Shown here: piece after piece, positions 10,375 to 21,879 of the stretch
How the letters are laid out: the number at the start of each line of letters is the position of its first letter
Position numbering within the stretch: position 1 is the first letter of the stretch
From: Leptobrachium leishanense
Taxonomy: Eukaryota; Chordata; Amphibia; Anura; Megophryidae
Length of the DNA stretch: 64,000 nucleotides
Direction: 5' to 3'
Assembly (NCBI GenBank): GCA_009667805.1
Contig: CM019063.1
Location: forward strand, 189,902,661 to 189,966,660
Program-made: the position numbers and the translations under genes
The notes under the pieces: generated by a model
What the model was told of the DNA's origin: nothing
What the model saw: only the letters and a program-made list of their open reading frames with translations
Databases searched by the model: none

Positions 10375-10845
10375 TACTTTTCGCTAAAATGTGGCCGCTA
10401 ACAGGGAAAATCTGTGCATGCAGGTTTCCCCGTAGCCTCCCCATTTTAGCACGAGATTCCAGGAAAGCACTTTCTCGGCACCTTGCCCCAGGAACATATT
10501 GCTAACCTCTGGGATACTAAAGTAGCTGTTCCACGCCGCTGTGATTATCACTTCCTGGAGTCCATGGGACTCCATAGAGGATTGCACATCCAGACCACGA
10601 GCCCTGCATGATCTCACTTGTGAGACTGCACAGTGTCGTGGAGTGATCGGGAAGGGAGACTGGGAACTATTTCTTCCCAGCCTCCCGCTGCTTGCAGCAA
10701 GGAGAAGCAGCGGATCGGGCCACTGTTCGTGCTGCAGGATGATAGGTGAGTATCAGATTTATTGGGGGGGCTTTTAGGGAGTGAGAAATTAGCTTGCAAA
10801 AGTGGAATCATTTAGCACCAGCTTTTAGGTGTCGCTAAAATTATA
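10375..10845. mobile_element. Family A MITE, copy 2 (partial)
   Basis: It shares the internal module of copy 1 and of 29470-30080: CTGGAGTCCATGGGACTCCA, GAGACTGGG..CTTCCCAG palindromes, a GATAGGTGAGT-like phrase and TTAGCACCAGCTT. The terminal repeats are not clear at either end. Confidence 0.65.
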
Positions 10846-11032
10846 TACAAGTAAAGGCTGTGATCCGTAAGGCGCAAAGATAGAAAAGAGTGTCAAACTT
10901 ATATACTGTATATATGTGTGCAATATGTATACTCTGTGTTCACTACTCACATATAGTTAGAAGGAAGTGTACCATGCATCTATAGCAAACTGTTCATAAA
11001 AAGCATATTAAATAGTCTACGTGTATAGAAAG
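10846..11032. other. No gene recognised
   Basis: AT-rich spacer between the family A copy and hAT element B. Confidence 0.6.
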
Positions 11033-11040
11033 ATAGTTTG

Positions 11041-12866
11041 CAGTGGCGTCACTAGGGTTGGTGTCACCCGGTGCGGTAACTTATGGTGTCATCCCCCCCT
11101 GAGTTTTACGGAATTTTTTTTAACTACTCTTACTCCTAAATCAGTACTCCCATAGAACACTGAATGCTCATACACATAGCGCACATTACTGTGAGGTTTA
11201 TTGCTGTGGAGCTCTCTCATATGCTCACACAACTTTTTGCCAACTGCCAGCAAGTACGATGCCTGTTCGAAGGCAGTGAAAGCACACATGGATATATATT
11301 GCCCCCAGCAGCTCTGGATATATTGCCCCCAGCAGCTCACCCATGGAGATATATTGCGCCTCAGCTCACATATGGATATATTGTGCCTCAGCTCACATAT
11401 GAATATATTGCGCCTCAGCTCACATATGGATATATTGCGCCTCAGCTCACACATGGATATATTGCCCCAGACCAGCTCACACATGGATATATTGCCCCAG
11501 CTCTCATGGATATGCCCCAACACACATGGATACTGCCCCAAGCACACATGGCTACTGCCCCAAGCACACATGGATACTGCCCCCAGCACACATGGATAAT
11601 GCCCCAGCTCACATGGATATGCCACAGCTCCTCTCATGGATATTGCCCCAGCTCCTCTCATGGATATTGCCCCAGCTCCTCTCATGGATATACTGCCCCA
11701 GCTGCTCTCATGGATAATGCCCCAGCTCCTCTCATGGATTTTGCCCCAGCTCCTCTCATGGCTATGCCCCCAGCTCCTCTCATTGATATTGCCCCAGCTC
11801 ATGGATTTGCCCCAGCTCATGGATATGCCCCAGCTCATGGATAATGCCGCAGCTCATGGATATGCCCCAGCTCATGGATAATGCCCCAGCTCATGGATAC
11901 TGCCCCAGCTTATGGATACTGCCCCAGCACATGGATAATGCCCCAGCTCATGGATATGCCCCAGCTCAAGGATACTGCCCCAGCTCATGGATTTGCCCCA
12001 GCAGCTCATGGATATTCCCCAGCTCATGGATACTGCCCCAGCTCATGGATACTGCTCCAGCAGCTCATGGATACTGCCCCAGCTCATGGATTCTGCCCCA
12101 GCTCATGGATTCTGCCCCAGCAGCTCATGGATATACTGCCCCAGCTCATGGATATACTGCCCCAGCAGCTCATGGATACTGCCCCAGCAGCTCATGGATA
12201 TGCCCCAGCAGCTCATGGATACTGCCCCAACTCATGGATATGCCCCAGCAGCTCATGGATAATGGTCCCAGCTCATGGATACTGCCCCAACTCATGGATA
12301 TGCCCCAGCAGCTCATGGATAATTCCCCCAGCTCATGGATAATGCCCCAGCAGCTCATGGATATGGCCCAGCTCATGGATAATGCCCCAGCTCATGGATA
12401 ATGCCCCAGCTCATGGATAATGCCCCAGCTCATGGATAATGCCCCAGCTCATGGATAATTTGCCCCAGCTCATGGATATGGCCCAGCTCATGGATATGGC
12501 CCAGCTCATGGATATGGCCCAGCTCATGGATATGCCCCAGCAGCTCATGGATTTGCCCCACCTCATGGATAATGGCCCAGCACATGGATATGCCCCAGCT
12601 CACCTCCTGGCTGCGTGTTCGCTCCCTCTGAGCGTCCGGCGGCGTGCAGCTTGGGTGCTCACCTGGGGGAGCCACATGACCAGCCGCGATTGGCTGGTGA
12701 CGTGTTTCCCCCAGGCGAGCGCCGAAGCTGCATAGCTTTGACGCTCGCAGGGAGTGAACACGCAGCGGAGGGTGAGACACCCGCCCTTAGGGTGACGGTG
12801 TCACCCTAAGGGCGGGTGTCACCTGGTGCGGGCCGCACCCCCCGCCCCCACGTAGTGACACAACTG
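11041..12866. mobile_element. hAT-type element B carrying a 1.3 kb minisatellite
   Basis: It starts CAGTGGCGTCACTAGG and ends with the inverse CGTAGTGACACAACTG. The 8-bp duplication is ATAGTTTG at 11033-11040 and ATGGTTTG at 12867-12874, one mismatch. Subterminal GGTGTCACCCGGTGCGG near the left end is matched in inverse near 12800-12835. There is no transposase; about 70% of the element is the array. Confidence 0.87.
11284..12604. repeat. Minisatellite inside hAT B, 18-27 bp units
   Basis: About sixty variant units of GCCCCAGCTCATGGATA. Longer units with ACACATGGATATATTGC lie on the left, CTCCTCTCATGGATA variants in the middle (about 11625-11785) and near-uniform 18-21 bp units on the right. 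This left-to-right change in variant type suggests growth by local duplication. All frames across it are open because the period is mostly divisible by three. Confidence 0.92.
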
Positions 12867-12874
12867 ATGGTTTG

Positions 12875-13362
12875 CAATGTCCTTCTTGTAAATATGCACA
12901 ATGTGCAAAGAAAGTTCCCAGGCGTTGAAGTCAGTATAGGATATATCAATTGGAGTAAGGCTCGGGTCAGACAAGTGTACTATGTGCACCGTACTGACGT
13001 GCCTACAGACGTCTGTCGCAGCGATGTGACACTGCGACAGGGCCGGCCACACGCTATTGCGTGCACACAAATTGCATGCGCGACAGCGGCCGTGCTGCGG
13101 TCGTGCAGCAAGCCTCCGCATCAAAGTGCTGGGACGCGTGTTGATGGGGCTGCAAATAGCGATCCTCCATAGCTGAACGCAAGCACAATAACTGCGACCA
13201 TCGAGGCAGCCAGACGTGTGTCGAGTGGAAGGAACGACCACTCTCACGGACTTACTACTCATACTACTACTCATCAACAACAACAAAGATAAGGGGACTA
13301 TCAAGGTTGACACTAAAAAGGGCTTAACCCAACAATGACTATACAACACCAAAATGCACGAA
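12875..13362. mobile_element. CpG-rich, Harbinger-like remnant (tentative)
   Basis: At 12956 the sequence TAAGGCTCGGGTCAGAC resembles the TTA-GGCTAGGGTCAGA end of the Harbinger-type MITE at 52052, and the interior is similarly dense in CG and GTGC words. The opposite end was not located and the identity is uncertain. Confidence 0.4.
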
Positions 13363-13426
13363 GTGCACAGCAGGGGCGGATCCAGGGGGGGCAACGGGGC
13401 AATTGCCCCCCCCCGAGATTTGTCCT

Positions 13427-13692
13427 GGGGGTTGAGGGACCCAGATGCCGGGCAGCGCGGGAGCGCCTGCCCGGTCTTGAACAGTCCGTCCTGTGAAGTG
13501 GATGCGGCTGTGTGCGTGCGCAGCCGGTCACGTGGTCCAGCTAATCAGGTGGTACTGAGTCTCTGTACCACCTGATTACCCGGACCACGTGACCGGCTGC
13601 GCACGCACACAGCCGCATCCACTTCACAGGACGGACTGTTCAAGACCGGGCAGGCGCTCCCGCGCTGCCCGGCATCTGGGTCCCTCAACCCC
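13427..13692. repeat. Long CpG-rich inverted repeat (about 128-bp arms)
   Basis: The left arm starts GGGGTTGAGGGACCCAGATG and the right arm ends with its inverse CATCTGGGTCCCTCAACCCC. The centre is GGTGGTAC - TGAGTCTCT - GTACCACC near 13550-13572. Arms match almost throughout. A homologous hairpin is in element E (25331-25602). Confidence 0.9.
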
Positions 13693-13693
13693 C

Positions 13694-14813
13694 TGCCGGA
13701 GCTGGGGCAACAATCCAGGTGAGAGCTGGGGCAAATCCATGAGCTGGGGGCAAATCCATGTGTGACCTGGGGGCAAATCCATGTGTGACCTGGGGGCAAA
13801 TACATGACCTGGGGGCAAATCCATGAGCTGGGCAAATCCATGAGCTGGGGGCAAATCCATGAGCTGGGCAAATCCATGACCTGGGGGCAAATCCATGAGC
13901 TGGGGGCAAATCCATGAGCTGGGCAAATCCATGAGCTGGGGGCAAATCCATGACCTGGGGGCAAATCCATGACCTGGGCAAATACATGAGCTGGGCAAAT
14001 CCATGAGCTGGGGGCAAATCCATGAGCTGGGGGCAAATCCATGAGCTGGGCAAATCCATGACCTGGGGGCAAATACATGAGCTGGGCAAATCCATGACCT
14101 GGGCAAATCCATGACCCGGGGGCAAATACATGACCTGGGGGCAAATACATGACCTGGGGGCAAATCCATGAGCTGGGCAAATCCATGACCTGGGGGCAAA
14201 TACATGAGCTGGGGGCAAATCCATGAGCTGGGGGCAAATCCATGAGCTGGGGGCAAATCCATGAGCTGGGCAAATCCATGTGCTGGGCAAATCCATGACC
14301 TGGGGGCAAATCCATGAGCTGGGCAAATCCATGACCTGGGGGCAAATCCATGAGCTGGGCAAATCCATGAGCTGGGCAAATCCATGTGCTGGGCAAATCC
14401 ATGACCTGGGGGCAAATCCATGAGCTGGGCAAATCCATGACCTGGGGCAAATCCATGAGCTGGGCAAATCCATGAGCTGGGCAAATCCATGACCTGGGGC
14501 AAATACATGAGCTGGGGGCAAATCCATGAGCTGGGGGCAAATCCATGAGCTGGGGCAAATCCATGAGCTGGGCAAATCCATGTGCTGGGCAAATCCATGA
14601 CCTGGGGGCAAATCCATGAGCTGGGCAAATCCATGACCTGGGGGCAAATCCATGACCTGGGGGCAAATCCATGAGCTGGGGGCAAATCCATGTGCTGGGC
14701 AAATCCATGACCTGGGGGCAAATCCATGAGCTGGGCAAATCCATGACCTGGGGCAAATCCATGAGCTGGGCAAATCCTTGAGCTGGGGGCAAATCCATGT
14801 GTGAGCTGGGGGC
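13694..14813 (-). repeat. Minisatellite inside hAT C
   Basis: More than fifty units of ATGAGCTGGGGGCAAATCC or of shorter ATGAGCTGGGCAAATCC, with ATGACCTGGG and ATGTGCTGGG variants. The minus strand reads the same GCCCCAGCTCATGGATTT core as the other arrays. Frames of 360-417 codons here are repeat artefacts. Confidence 0.92.
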
Positions 14814-15045
14814 TCTCTGCTCCTCTAGATTGTAAAATCCGGGGGTGCCCTCTGCTCCTCTAGATTGTAAAATCCGGGGTGCCCTCTGCTCCTCTAGATT
14901 GTAAGCTCCTGGGTGTCCTCTGCTCCTCTAGATTGTAAGCTCCTGGGTGCCCTCTGCTCCTCTAGATTGTAAGCTCCTGTGAGCCGGGCCCTCTGCTCCT
15001 CTAGATTGTAAGCTCCTGTGAGCCGGGCCCTCTGTAAATTCTCGT
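14812..15045. repeat. Tandem repeat built from a LINE 3' tail, about 35-bp unit
   Basis: Six or so units of CTCTGCTCCTCTAGATTGTA followed by AGCTCCTG..GTGCC or AAATCCGGG. The last units read GTAAGCTCCTGTGAGCCGGG, which matches the conserved L2-like LINE tail at 9390-9420 (GTAAGCTCCTATGAGCAGGG). A LINE tail captured by the hAT has apparently been amplified. Confidence 0.82.
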
Positions 15046-15128
15046 GAGTTGGGCTCTCTGCTAAAACACCTTATTTTCTGTAAGTGCCCCTCCCGAGACT
15101 AGTCTCTGGATCCGCCCCTGGTGCACAG

Positions 15129-15660
15129 CAAGTGCCAAACACAATACTTTTATTAAAGAAACCACACTAAACAAGGGAAATAAATAAAAGTGAGATGAAT
15201 TAAGTATGGGATGAGCGGCGCTTCATAGGAACTCACACTGCCTGATAGTGCACATGGAGGGCAAGCCTCATAACAACAAGCCTGTCTAATACCTCGGTGG
15301 TTCGAGCTACCTACATACCTCTAATCTAAAGCAGTACAAAAGCCAGGGATGTCTGCTCAAAATCACCCATACACATGACCAAGCACATAAGCGGCTAAAA
15401 CGAGTCGAGGTATGTACTTCTTTTGATTTTAACTGTTCACTTCTTATTGGTCATGTGTATGGGTGATTTTGAGGAAGATGGCATTCACAGGAGTTCCGGT
15501 CACATGTCCTTACTTATTCTGGGGATTTAGAGGCCTTGATGCTACCCTGTGGCCTTCCACGTGTCCTCTGCATTGCGATACTACTACTTCCAGGTTTGCT
15601 GCTTACCGATACGTCATTTGAGTGCACGGGCGCCATTTTGGGCACGTGATCGCACCATGT
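15129..15660. other. No gene; contains a perfect 26-bp stem
   Basis: Non-coding. 15357-15382 and 15447-15472 are perfect inverse copies (arm TCAAAATCACCCATACACAT plus GACCAA) around a 64-nt loop. No protein similarity. Confidence 0.7.
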
Positions 15661-15665
15661 GTTAT

Positions 15666-15745
15666 CAGAATTTATTTATTTTTTTTACAAAGTATTTTAC
15701 CAGGAAGGATACATTGAGAATTCTTTCATTTTCAAGTATGTCCTC
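15666..15745 (-). mobile_element. LINE 3'-UTR fragment
   Basis: TTTACCAGGAAGGATACATT and TTTTCAAGTATGTCCT are the 3' end of the LINE family at 16836-26085. Only about 80 bp remain. Confidence 0.75.
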
Positions 15746-15954
15746 GGTGGCGAGTATGTACCGTTAGGTGTCTTGCCCAAGGACACATACTGGAGAGGAA
15801 GTATATCTACAGGGGCTTAGTGCACTCATATTGCTTAGTATAGTTACTTAGATGAGTATGTTGACCCTGCATTGAATAGTGAATTCAACAAAGGCTCGGG
15901 ATCACCAAAGTGCAAAGTGCCACACGTTTGCTGAAATTTCAGTGCTTTGTGAAT

Positions 15955-16165
15955 AACCCCTTTAGAGGTATAGGGGTTAGTAGGAGAGTCAATGGGAATG
16001 TGATGTCTCCAGGGATGAGAGATGGAATGTCAGATGAGTGACAATGAGGGAGCCAGGCTGAGAAATGCTCCAGAAAGTGGCCACGAGAATCAGTGGGTGG
16101 TAAACCACAATACATAGATAGGTGGGTTGAAAAATGTGGATGGCATGGACTTTGATCGAGAATAG
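15955..16165 (-). pseudogene. LINE endonuclease fragment (L2/CR1-like)
   Basis: The minus-strand frame contains PPTDSRGHFLEHFSAWL, then SSDIPSLIPGDITFPL. This resembles the YRPP..FL..L..WL..S....LILGDFN stretch of apurinic-type LINE endonucleases. The conserved GDFN is GDIT here. It is a short decayed piece. Confidence 0.55.
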
Positions 16166-16229
16166 GAGGGAGGGTATGGGGGGATAGGTGGAACATGCAA
16201 GTTGGAGAAATCTCATACCCGGGGTATTT

Positions 16230-16475
16230 TATGTGGCACTGGTTTCTACACCGATCTTTTAAAAACAAATTCCAAATTTAAATGTATATTTCCTACATAT
16301 CTATATTCTGTGTTAATCTGTATATTTCTGTTTTGTTTTAATATCTTGCATTTATTACTTTGTATTTCTGTAACGACTGTAACATTTCAATGTTCTTGAA
16401 CCCAGGACATACTTGAAAAGGAGAGAAATCTCAATGTATCCTTCCTGGTAAAATCCTTTGCAAATAAATAAATAC
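16230..16475 (+). mobile_element. LINE 3' UTR, inverted relative to its neighbours
   Basis: TTCTTGAACCCAGGACATAC, GAGAGAAATCTCAATGTATC and TTCCTGGTAAAATCC, then AAATAAATAAATA, match the inverse of 16836-16917 and 19700-19900. It is a separate plus-strand 3' end of the same LINE family. Confidence 0.8.
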
Positions 16476-17252
16476 ATTTTCCTTGCGTTTTCTTTGATAC
16501 CAGTCCGGTACTTCAAAATGTTGCAGATTTTTTTAGTTGTTTATGTAAGCATCAAATATGAAAAATGCACCAGTTTTTATTTTATACTTCCCTTAAAAAA
16601 AACACTCGCTCTCCTTGACATCTTAAAACGTTAGCATCAGGTCAGAGACAGTTTAAAAAAAAACATCTATGTATTTTTTGAAAAACAAATTAGCTAGAAA
16701 GCACACCTTTGTGTAATGTTTGATGATGAAATTCAATGTTACTGTTTGTAAAGATGTTCAAATAATAGACTTGAACACATGAGCAGAAATGAGTACTGTA
16801 TTATTCAGTTAACTAGCTAGATTCTATATACCATTTTATTTATTTATTTATAAAGGATTTTACCAGGAAGGATACATTGAGATTTCTCTCGTTTTCAAGT
16901 ATGTCCTGGGTTCAAGACAGTGGCGGAAGTACCAGGGTCGCAGCGGTCGCAGTTGCGACCGGGCCCTGGCATTCCGCCACTGGAGGGGGGCCAGGCGCCG
17001 CCCGCCAGATTCCGGCAATCAGCGCCGGAATCTGGGAGCCGCGCGCTGGCCGTCCCTCTCCCTGCGAGCGGCCACTGACATGCAGCTTGGCCGCTCACGT
17101 GGGATAGGAACCACCTGACCAGCGCACGAGATCCTCTCGCGAGACCTCTGTGCTGATCAGGTGGTTTCCGGCGAGCGGCCAAGACGCATGTTTCCAGCAG
17201 CCGCTCACCAAGGAGAAGAACAACGCCGGCGGAGCCTGTCCTGGGGCCAGCA

Positions 17253-17855
17253 GAGGTAAGAGCTGGGGGACCCAAATACCCATGAGAGCTGGGGGCCCTT
17301 ATACCCATGAGCTGGGGGGCCCTTATACCCATGAGCTGGGGGGCATACCCATGAGCTGGGGGGCATATCCATGAGCTGGGGGGCATACCCATGTGAGAGC
17401 TGGGGGGCATATCCATGAGCTGGGGGCATATCCATGAGCTGGGGGGCATACCCATGTGAGAGCTGGGGGGCATATCCATGAGCTGGGGGGCATATCCATG
17501 AGCTGGAGGTGCATATCCATGAGCTGGGGGGCATACCCATGTGAGAGCTGGGGGGCATATCCATGAGCTGGGGGGCATACCCATGAGCTGGGGGGCATAT
17601 CCATGAGCTGGGGGGCATATCCATGAGCTGGGGGGCATACCCATGTGAGAGCTGGGGGGCATATCCATGAGCTGGGGGGGCAATATCCATGTGTGAGCTG
17701 GGGCATATCCATGAGCTGGGGCAAATCCATGTGTGAGCTGGGGCAAATCCATGTGTGAGCTGGGGCAATATCCATGTGTGAGCTGGGGCAAATCCATGAG
17801 CTGGGGCAGTATGAATATATATATATCGGGGGGATATACATGTGAGCTGGGGGCA
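17253..17855 (-). repeat. Minisatellite inside hAT D
   Basis: About thirty units of CATGAGCTGGGGGGCATATC with CATGTGAGAGCTGGGG variants, read on the minus strand as the GCCCCAGCTCATGGATAT family. Units become shorter toward the right edge. Confidence 0.92.
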
Positions 17856-17857
17856 TT

Positions 17858-17991
17858 TTTATATGGTCTGTTCTTATTGGAAAGCGTCACATGACATTAA
17901 AGAAAAGTATCGGTACTCGGTATCGGTGAGTACTTTTAAAAAGTATCGGTACTTGTACTCGGTCTTAAAAAAGTGGTATCGGTGCATCCCT
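17858..17991. mobile_element. hAT MITE right half (ends GGTGCATCCCTA)
   Basis: GGAAAGCGTCACATGACATT, AAAGTATCGGTACTCGGTAT and GTGGTATCGGTGCATCCCTA form the right half of the element whose other terminus is TAGGGATGCACC (7628). The left end is missing; it adjoins the minisatellite. Confidence 0.7.
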
Positions 17992-18044
17992 AGGCAATAC
18001 TATCTTTGTTTTATTTTGCAGTGAAAAATAAGTAAAAATACATA

Positions 18045-18932
18045 CAGGGTTATCCAAAGAGATTCGAAAAGTCACCGCACGTTCGGTGACGTTTCGTTCT
18101 CTTCAATTCGGTTTCTTTTGCCGATTGCATTTCGGTGACCCTGCGGTGTATTCAGCAAGTATCACAGGGCCCCCGAATTGCAGGGAACCTGACGAAAACT
18201 AACCGAATGCACGCTGAAAACAAGCAAAAACATCTGGATTAACCTTCGAAAAACCCGAACAGGAGCCGAACAGGAGCCGAATCACACAGAGCCGAAGCAG
18301 CTGTGAGGTAGAGGAGGCAGTGAATAAATTAGCAAAACCATTTGTATGAATCTGGGAAAATGAAACGCTGTTTGCAAAGAAACTACTGAGCGAAAATGTC
18401 TGAAATTTTCACAGGAGGTCCAGGGAATGATAATAAAGAGGGCTGTTACAAAAAAAATAAGCAAACTGAAAAAAAAAAAAAAAAAAAATCGGACTTTTAA
18501 TTTTTTTTTAAAAAATTCAGAAAAATGCTTAAAGTATCCTAAAAAATCTATAAATAAAGAGACTTTTTGCTGCAGAATTTTATAATGAACGGTTTATTAG
18601 ATATTGAATTAAAACGGGAATATTTTTAACATTGAAGTCTATGGGATTCTCCTGAATAAATTTGCCGAATTAAACCACCGAATGGCAGGGCATTAGGGGA
18701 ACCTTTCACTGCTGGTTTGTGTTCTCTGAATAGCCGAAGCAGTGCTTTTTCATGTGGATTTCACTGCCCTCGAACAGGGACCGAACAGGCACCGCATGTG
18801 CAGGCAATTCGCCAGGATTTGGCGAATTGCCTGCTCTCTGGATAGCCGAATGGCCAGGAAAGGTAACCGAACGCTGATTTTCAGCGTTCGGTTACCTTTC
18901 TCAAGCAATTCGGATCTCTTTGGATAACCCTG
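18045..18932. mobile_element. Palindromic MITE (TIR CAGGGTTATyCA), 888 bp
   Basis: The ends CAGGGTTATCCAAAGAGATT and its inverse ATCTCTTTGGATAACCCTG are flanked on both sides by ATA. The interior is partly palindromic (GGTAACCGAACGCTGAT and inverse near 18860-18900) and holds the module GGTTTATTAGATATTGAATT seen in other families. It has no coding capacity. Confidence 0.8.
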
Positions 18933-19130
18933 ATAGATTTTTTGGGGGGGGGGCCCTTCGTGGATTCTTGCACCGGGGCCCTCAGGTTTCTAGTTATGCC
19001 ACTGGTTCAAGAACATTGAAATTTTACAGTGATTACAGAAATACAAAGTAATTAATGCAAGATATTAAAAACACCACAAATATACAGATACTATCCCAGA
19101 AAATAAATATGTAAGAAATATAGTCACTAT

Positions 19131-19310
19131 CAGGGTTATTCAGAGAGCATGAAAAGCAGGAGAATAACTGGAGAATGAAAAATTCTAGGTCAAAATAGCC
19201 AAACCAGAAAAATTCTCCCTTTCATCTCACTTTCCAAATCGACTATTTTGACCTAGAATTTTTCATTCTCCAGTCATTCTCCTGCATTTCACGCTCTCTG
19301 AATAACCCTG
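19131..19310. mobile_element. Palindromic MITE (CAGGGTTATTCA), 180 bp
   Basis: A near-perfect foldback. The ends CAGGGTTATTCAGAGAGC and GCTCTCTGAATAACCCTG are inverse copies, and inner arms share TTCTAGGTCAAAATAG. It interrupts the LINE copy 1 3' UTR between ..CACTAT and ..ATGTTACATG (compare 19905), giving a probable 3-bp TAT/CAT duplication. Confidence 0.85.
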
Positions 19311-19689
19311 CATGTTACATGTTTACAGCTGCATTCTGTATTGAGGTATGTTAATAGAGATCTCTTAAGTGACTTTAGACTGGGGTAAGATTTGATGGCG
19401 TCTGGGAAGTTATTCCATAACCGCGGTGCTCTGTAGGAAAATGAGAATCGAGACAGTTTCTTTTTGTATTGTGGTGCTGCAAGTAAGGTGCTGGTCCTGG
19501 TTCGGAGGTTATAGGATGAGGGAACTGCTGGGGGAAGCAGCCTATTCAGGTAGGGTGGTAGCTTCTCAGAAAATCTCTTAAACACCAGGCCGGAAAGGTG
19601 AAGAGTGCGTCTAGATTCCAGTGACGGCCAGTTTAGCTCTTTTAACATGTCACAATGGTGGGTCATGTAGTTACATTGTAGCACAATGT
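19289..19689 (-). pseudogene. LINE copy 1, C-terminal coding segment
   Basis: The minus-strand frame 19684-19289 contains LQCNYMTHHCDMLKELNW, LPPYLNRLLPP and YRAPRLWNNFPDAIKSYP. These are the post-RT C-terminal domain of the LINE protein. Its upstream continuation is at 24326-24383, on the far side of LINE copy 2, showing that the coding region was split by the insertion. Confidence 0.82.
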
Positions 19690-20094
19690 GACAGAATTAT
19701 TTATTTATTTTATTTATTTATAAAGTATTTTACCAGGAAGGATACATTGAGATTTATCTCGTTTTCAAGTATGTCCTGGGTTCAAGAACATTAAAATGTT
19801 ACAGTTGTTACAGAAATACAGTGCTAATAACATGTAAGATATTAAACAAAACAAAATACAGATTTACACAGAAAATAAATATGTAGGAAACAGTCATTAT
19901 GTTACATGTTTACAGGCGCATTCTGTATTGAGGTACGTTAATAGGGAGCTCTTAAGTACGGATGAGCTGTTCAATTCGATCGGTTCGGAGTTCGATTCGA
20001 ACATTGGCCGTTCGAAAGTTCGCGAACTTCGAACTTTTTGGGACGTTCACCAAAAGTTAGAAAAAAAAAAATTGCAAAAAAGTATAAAAAATAG

Positions 20095-21208
20095 TTAACC
20101 CTTTCGCTGCTGAGCCATTTCACGCCTCTGTGCTGAGCTCATTTTTACCGGTTTCGCTCATCATGTTTAACCGCGTTTTGAAGCCTTATTTTAATATATG
20201 ACCCAGACACATTATATATCGTTCTTTCCGGCAGACTCGGCAGATTCATAATATGTCATTATTATATGTATACATCATGTACTGTCTGTATATTACAACA
20301 AAAAAATGCAGTAAAATTAGAATTTTCAAGAATTTATGTGTAAAGTGTTTTTTTTCACATTTTATCATGCGAGTATTTGCGGTTATATTTTGGTAAAATT
20401 TGGCTATTTTTAACAAACGCACCGCATACAAAAACCGTTAGTGCAGCATCATTGTTCACATTATAATTGAAATGGGAACAATATTGCTGCATTAACAAAT
20501 AAAAAAAAATTGTTCATTTTTTTTTATTATTTTTTTAAAATATTTTTTTCTTTTTTTTTCTTTAACTTTTACATGGTCAGATTTGGTATCGTTGGAAAGG
20601 CCATGCTCTGGCCGATCCAGCAATACCTAACATTAACCCCTAGCTGTGGATCGGGAGATAGAGGGTTCATTGGAACCTCCCATCTTCACCATTGGTGGCA
20701 GTTAGGGGTTACCTCCAGGACTGGCGTCATCGTGGGGCATTCCTGGAAGCTTGGCCGACATTCAAGATGTCAGCCAGCTCCGGGAGAGGATTACGATTCG
20801 GCGCCGAATCGTGATCCGGCACCCAAGGGGTTAAAGGCAGGCACGGTTTGGAAGGGCAAGCTGTGCCCTTCTAAACCGTGCCTGCCTTCAGCCTCTGGTC
20901 CCCCGAGATCGGGAGGGAGAGAGGTCCGAAGGACCTCCCCTCCTCCCTTTCAGGCACCTCCTTCGCACTCGCGGGGGGGCGCCTGAAATAGATGTCATCG
21001 TGCCGCCGCGATGACATCTATCTCCCCCCCTGCGTCCCAGAGTGCTGGGCTGATATGCTAGATGTCAGGCCGCACCGGGGGGCCAGCAATCAGCTGGAAT
21101 CCCGGCTGATTGCTGCCTCCTGTGCTAGGACGCGCTCAGCACGTCCGTAGCACAGGAGGAACACTTGGCAGGACGCGCTGAGCGAGTCCTTAGCAGCCAA
21201 GTGGTTAA
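20095..21208. mobile_element. piggyBac-type MITE, copy 2 (complete)
   Basis: It is bounded by TTAA on both sides. The ends TTAACCCTTTCGCTGCTGAG and CTTAGCAGCCAAGTGGTTAA are imperfect inverses. The corresponding place in the other large hAT copy (54300) has an uninterrupted TGCTTAAAAAAATAC, confirming insertion at TTAA. The interior is long palindromic GC-rich sequence without a gene. Confidence 0.9.
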
Positions 21209-21879
21209 AAAATACTAAAAAATCTAGAAATAAAGAGACTCTTTACTGCAGAATATTATAAGCAACGGTTTATTAGATATTGAATTAAAACGGGAATATT
21301 TTTAACATTGAAGCTTATGGGATAAAACATTCTTGTTACTAAAACATCAGGCAGACACAGCCCTCTAATCAGGCACTTCCCCTCGAGGAGCATACGGCCG
21401 CTAGATGACAGAGCTGCGACTGTGCGGGCTAGCTGCCCGGGTGCATGTGGCAGAGACAGGCGGCGCAGGGAGGGAGCCACTGCATCTGCGGCCATGGCAA
21501 ACCCCCCCCCCCCCACTACCAGGATCCAGGGAGCCTCCACTGACCACCAGGCTAAGGTAAGGCAACACATTTCTAAAAAAAATAAAATCCGAGGACATTT
21601 TTAAATGTCCCCGGGAACATAAAATAAAACTTTATTTTTCTTTCGCTACCTTGCTGAATGTATTTAATTATATATATTAGATACATTCAGCCAGGTAGAG
21701 GGGGGTGCATGTGGGCTGCGCAGCGTCTCAGGCAGTGGTTTATTTTTTTTGTGTGTATATTTGTAGCAAATTTATTGGGGAAGGTAAGGGCAGGTATGAT
21801 ATATATATATATATATAGATAAGATATATATCTATCTTCTTATAAATATATATATCCAGACTTGTATTACACACACATT

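Larger units (their letters stand above)
13371..15120. mobile_element. hAT-type element C: hairpin, minisatellite and LINE-tail repeats
   Basis: The terminal repeats CAGGGGCGGATCCAG and CTGGATCCGCCCCTG are perfect inverses, flanked by the perfect 8-bp duplication GTGCACAG (13363-13370 and 15121-15128). Internal order is a long CpG-rich hairpin (13427-13692), a minisatellite read on the minus strand (13694-14813) and a third repeat made of LINE-tail sequence (14812-15045). There is no coding sequence for a transposase, so mobilisation would need an autonomous hAT elsewhere. Confidence 0.9.
16918..19004. mobile_element. hAT-type element D carrying a minisatellite
   Basis: It starts CAGTGGCGGAAGTACC and ends AGTTATGCCACTG. 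The perfect 8-bp duplication GTTCAAGA lies at 16910-16917 and 19005-19012, and removing the element rejoins the LINE 3' UTR (GGGTTCAAGAACATTG, as at 19780). It contains a GC-rich partial hairpin (17078-17215), a minisatellite, a hAT MITE end (17858-17991) and a palindromic MITE (18045-18932). Same subfamily as A. Confidence 0.9.

Noticed and set aside
13545..14798. Minus-strand frames of 360-417 codons (PQLMDLP-type repeats)
   Set aside because: Produced by an 18-21 bp tandem repeat. Similar frames occur on either strand at every array of this unit, without a consistent start, and no codon-level conservation is visible.
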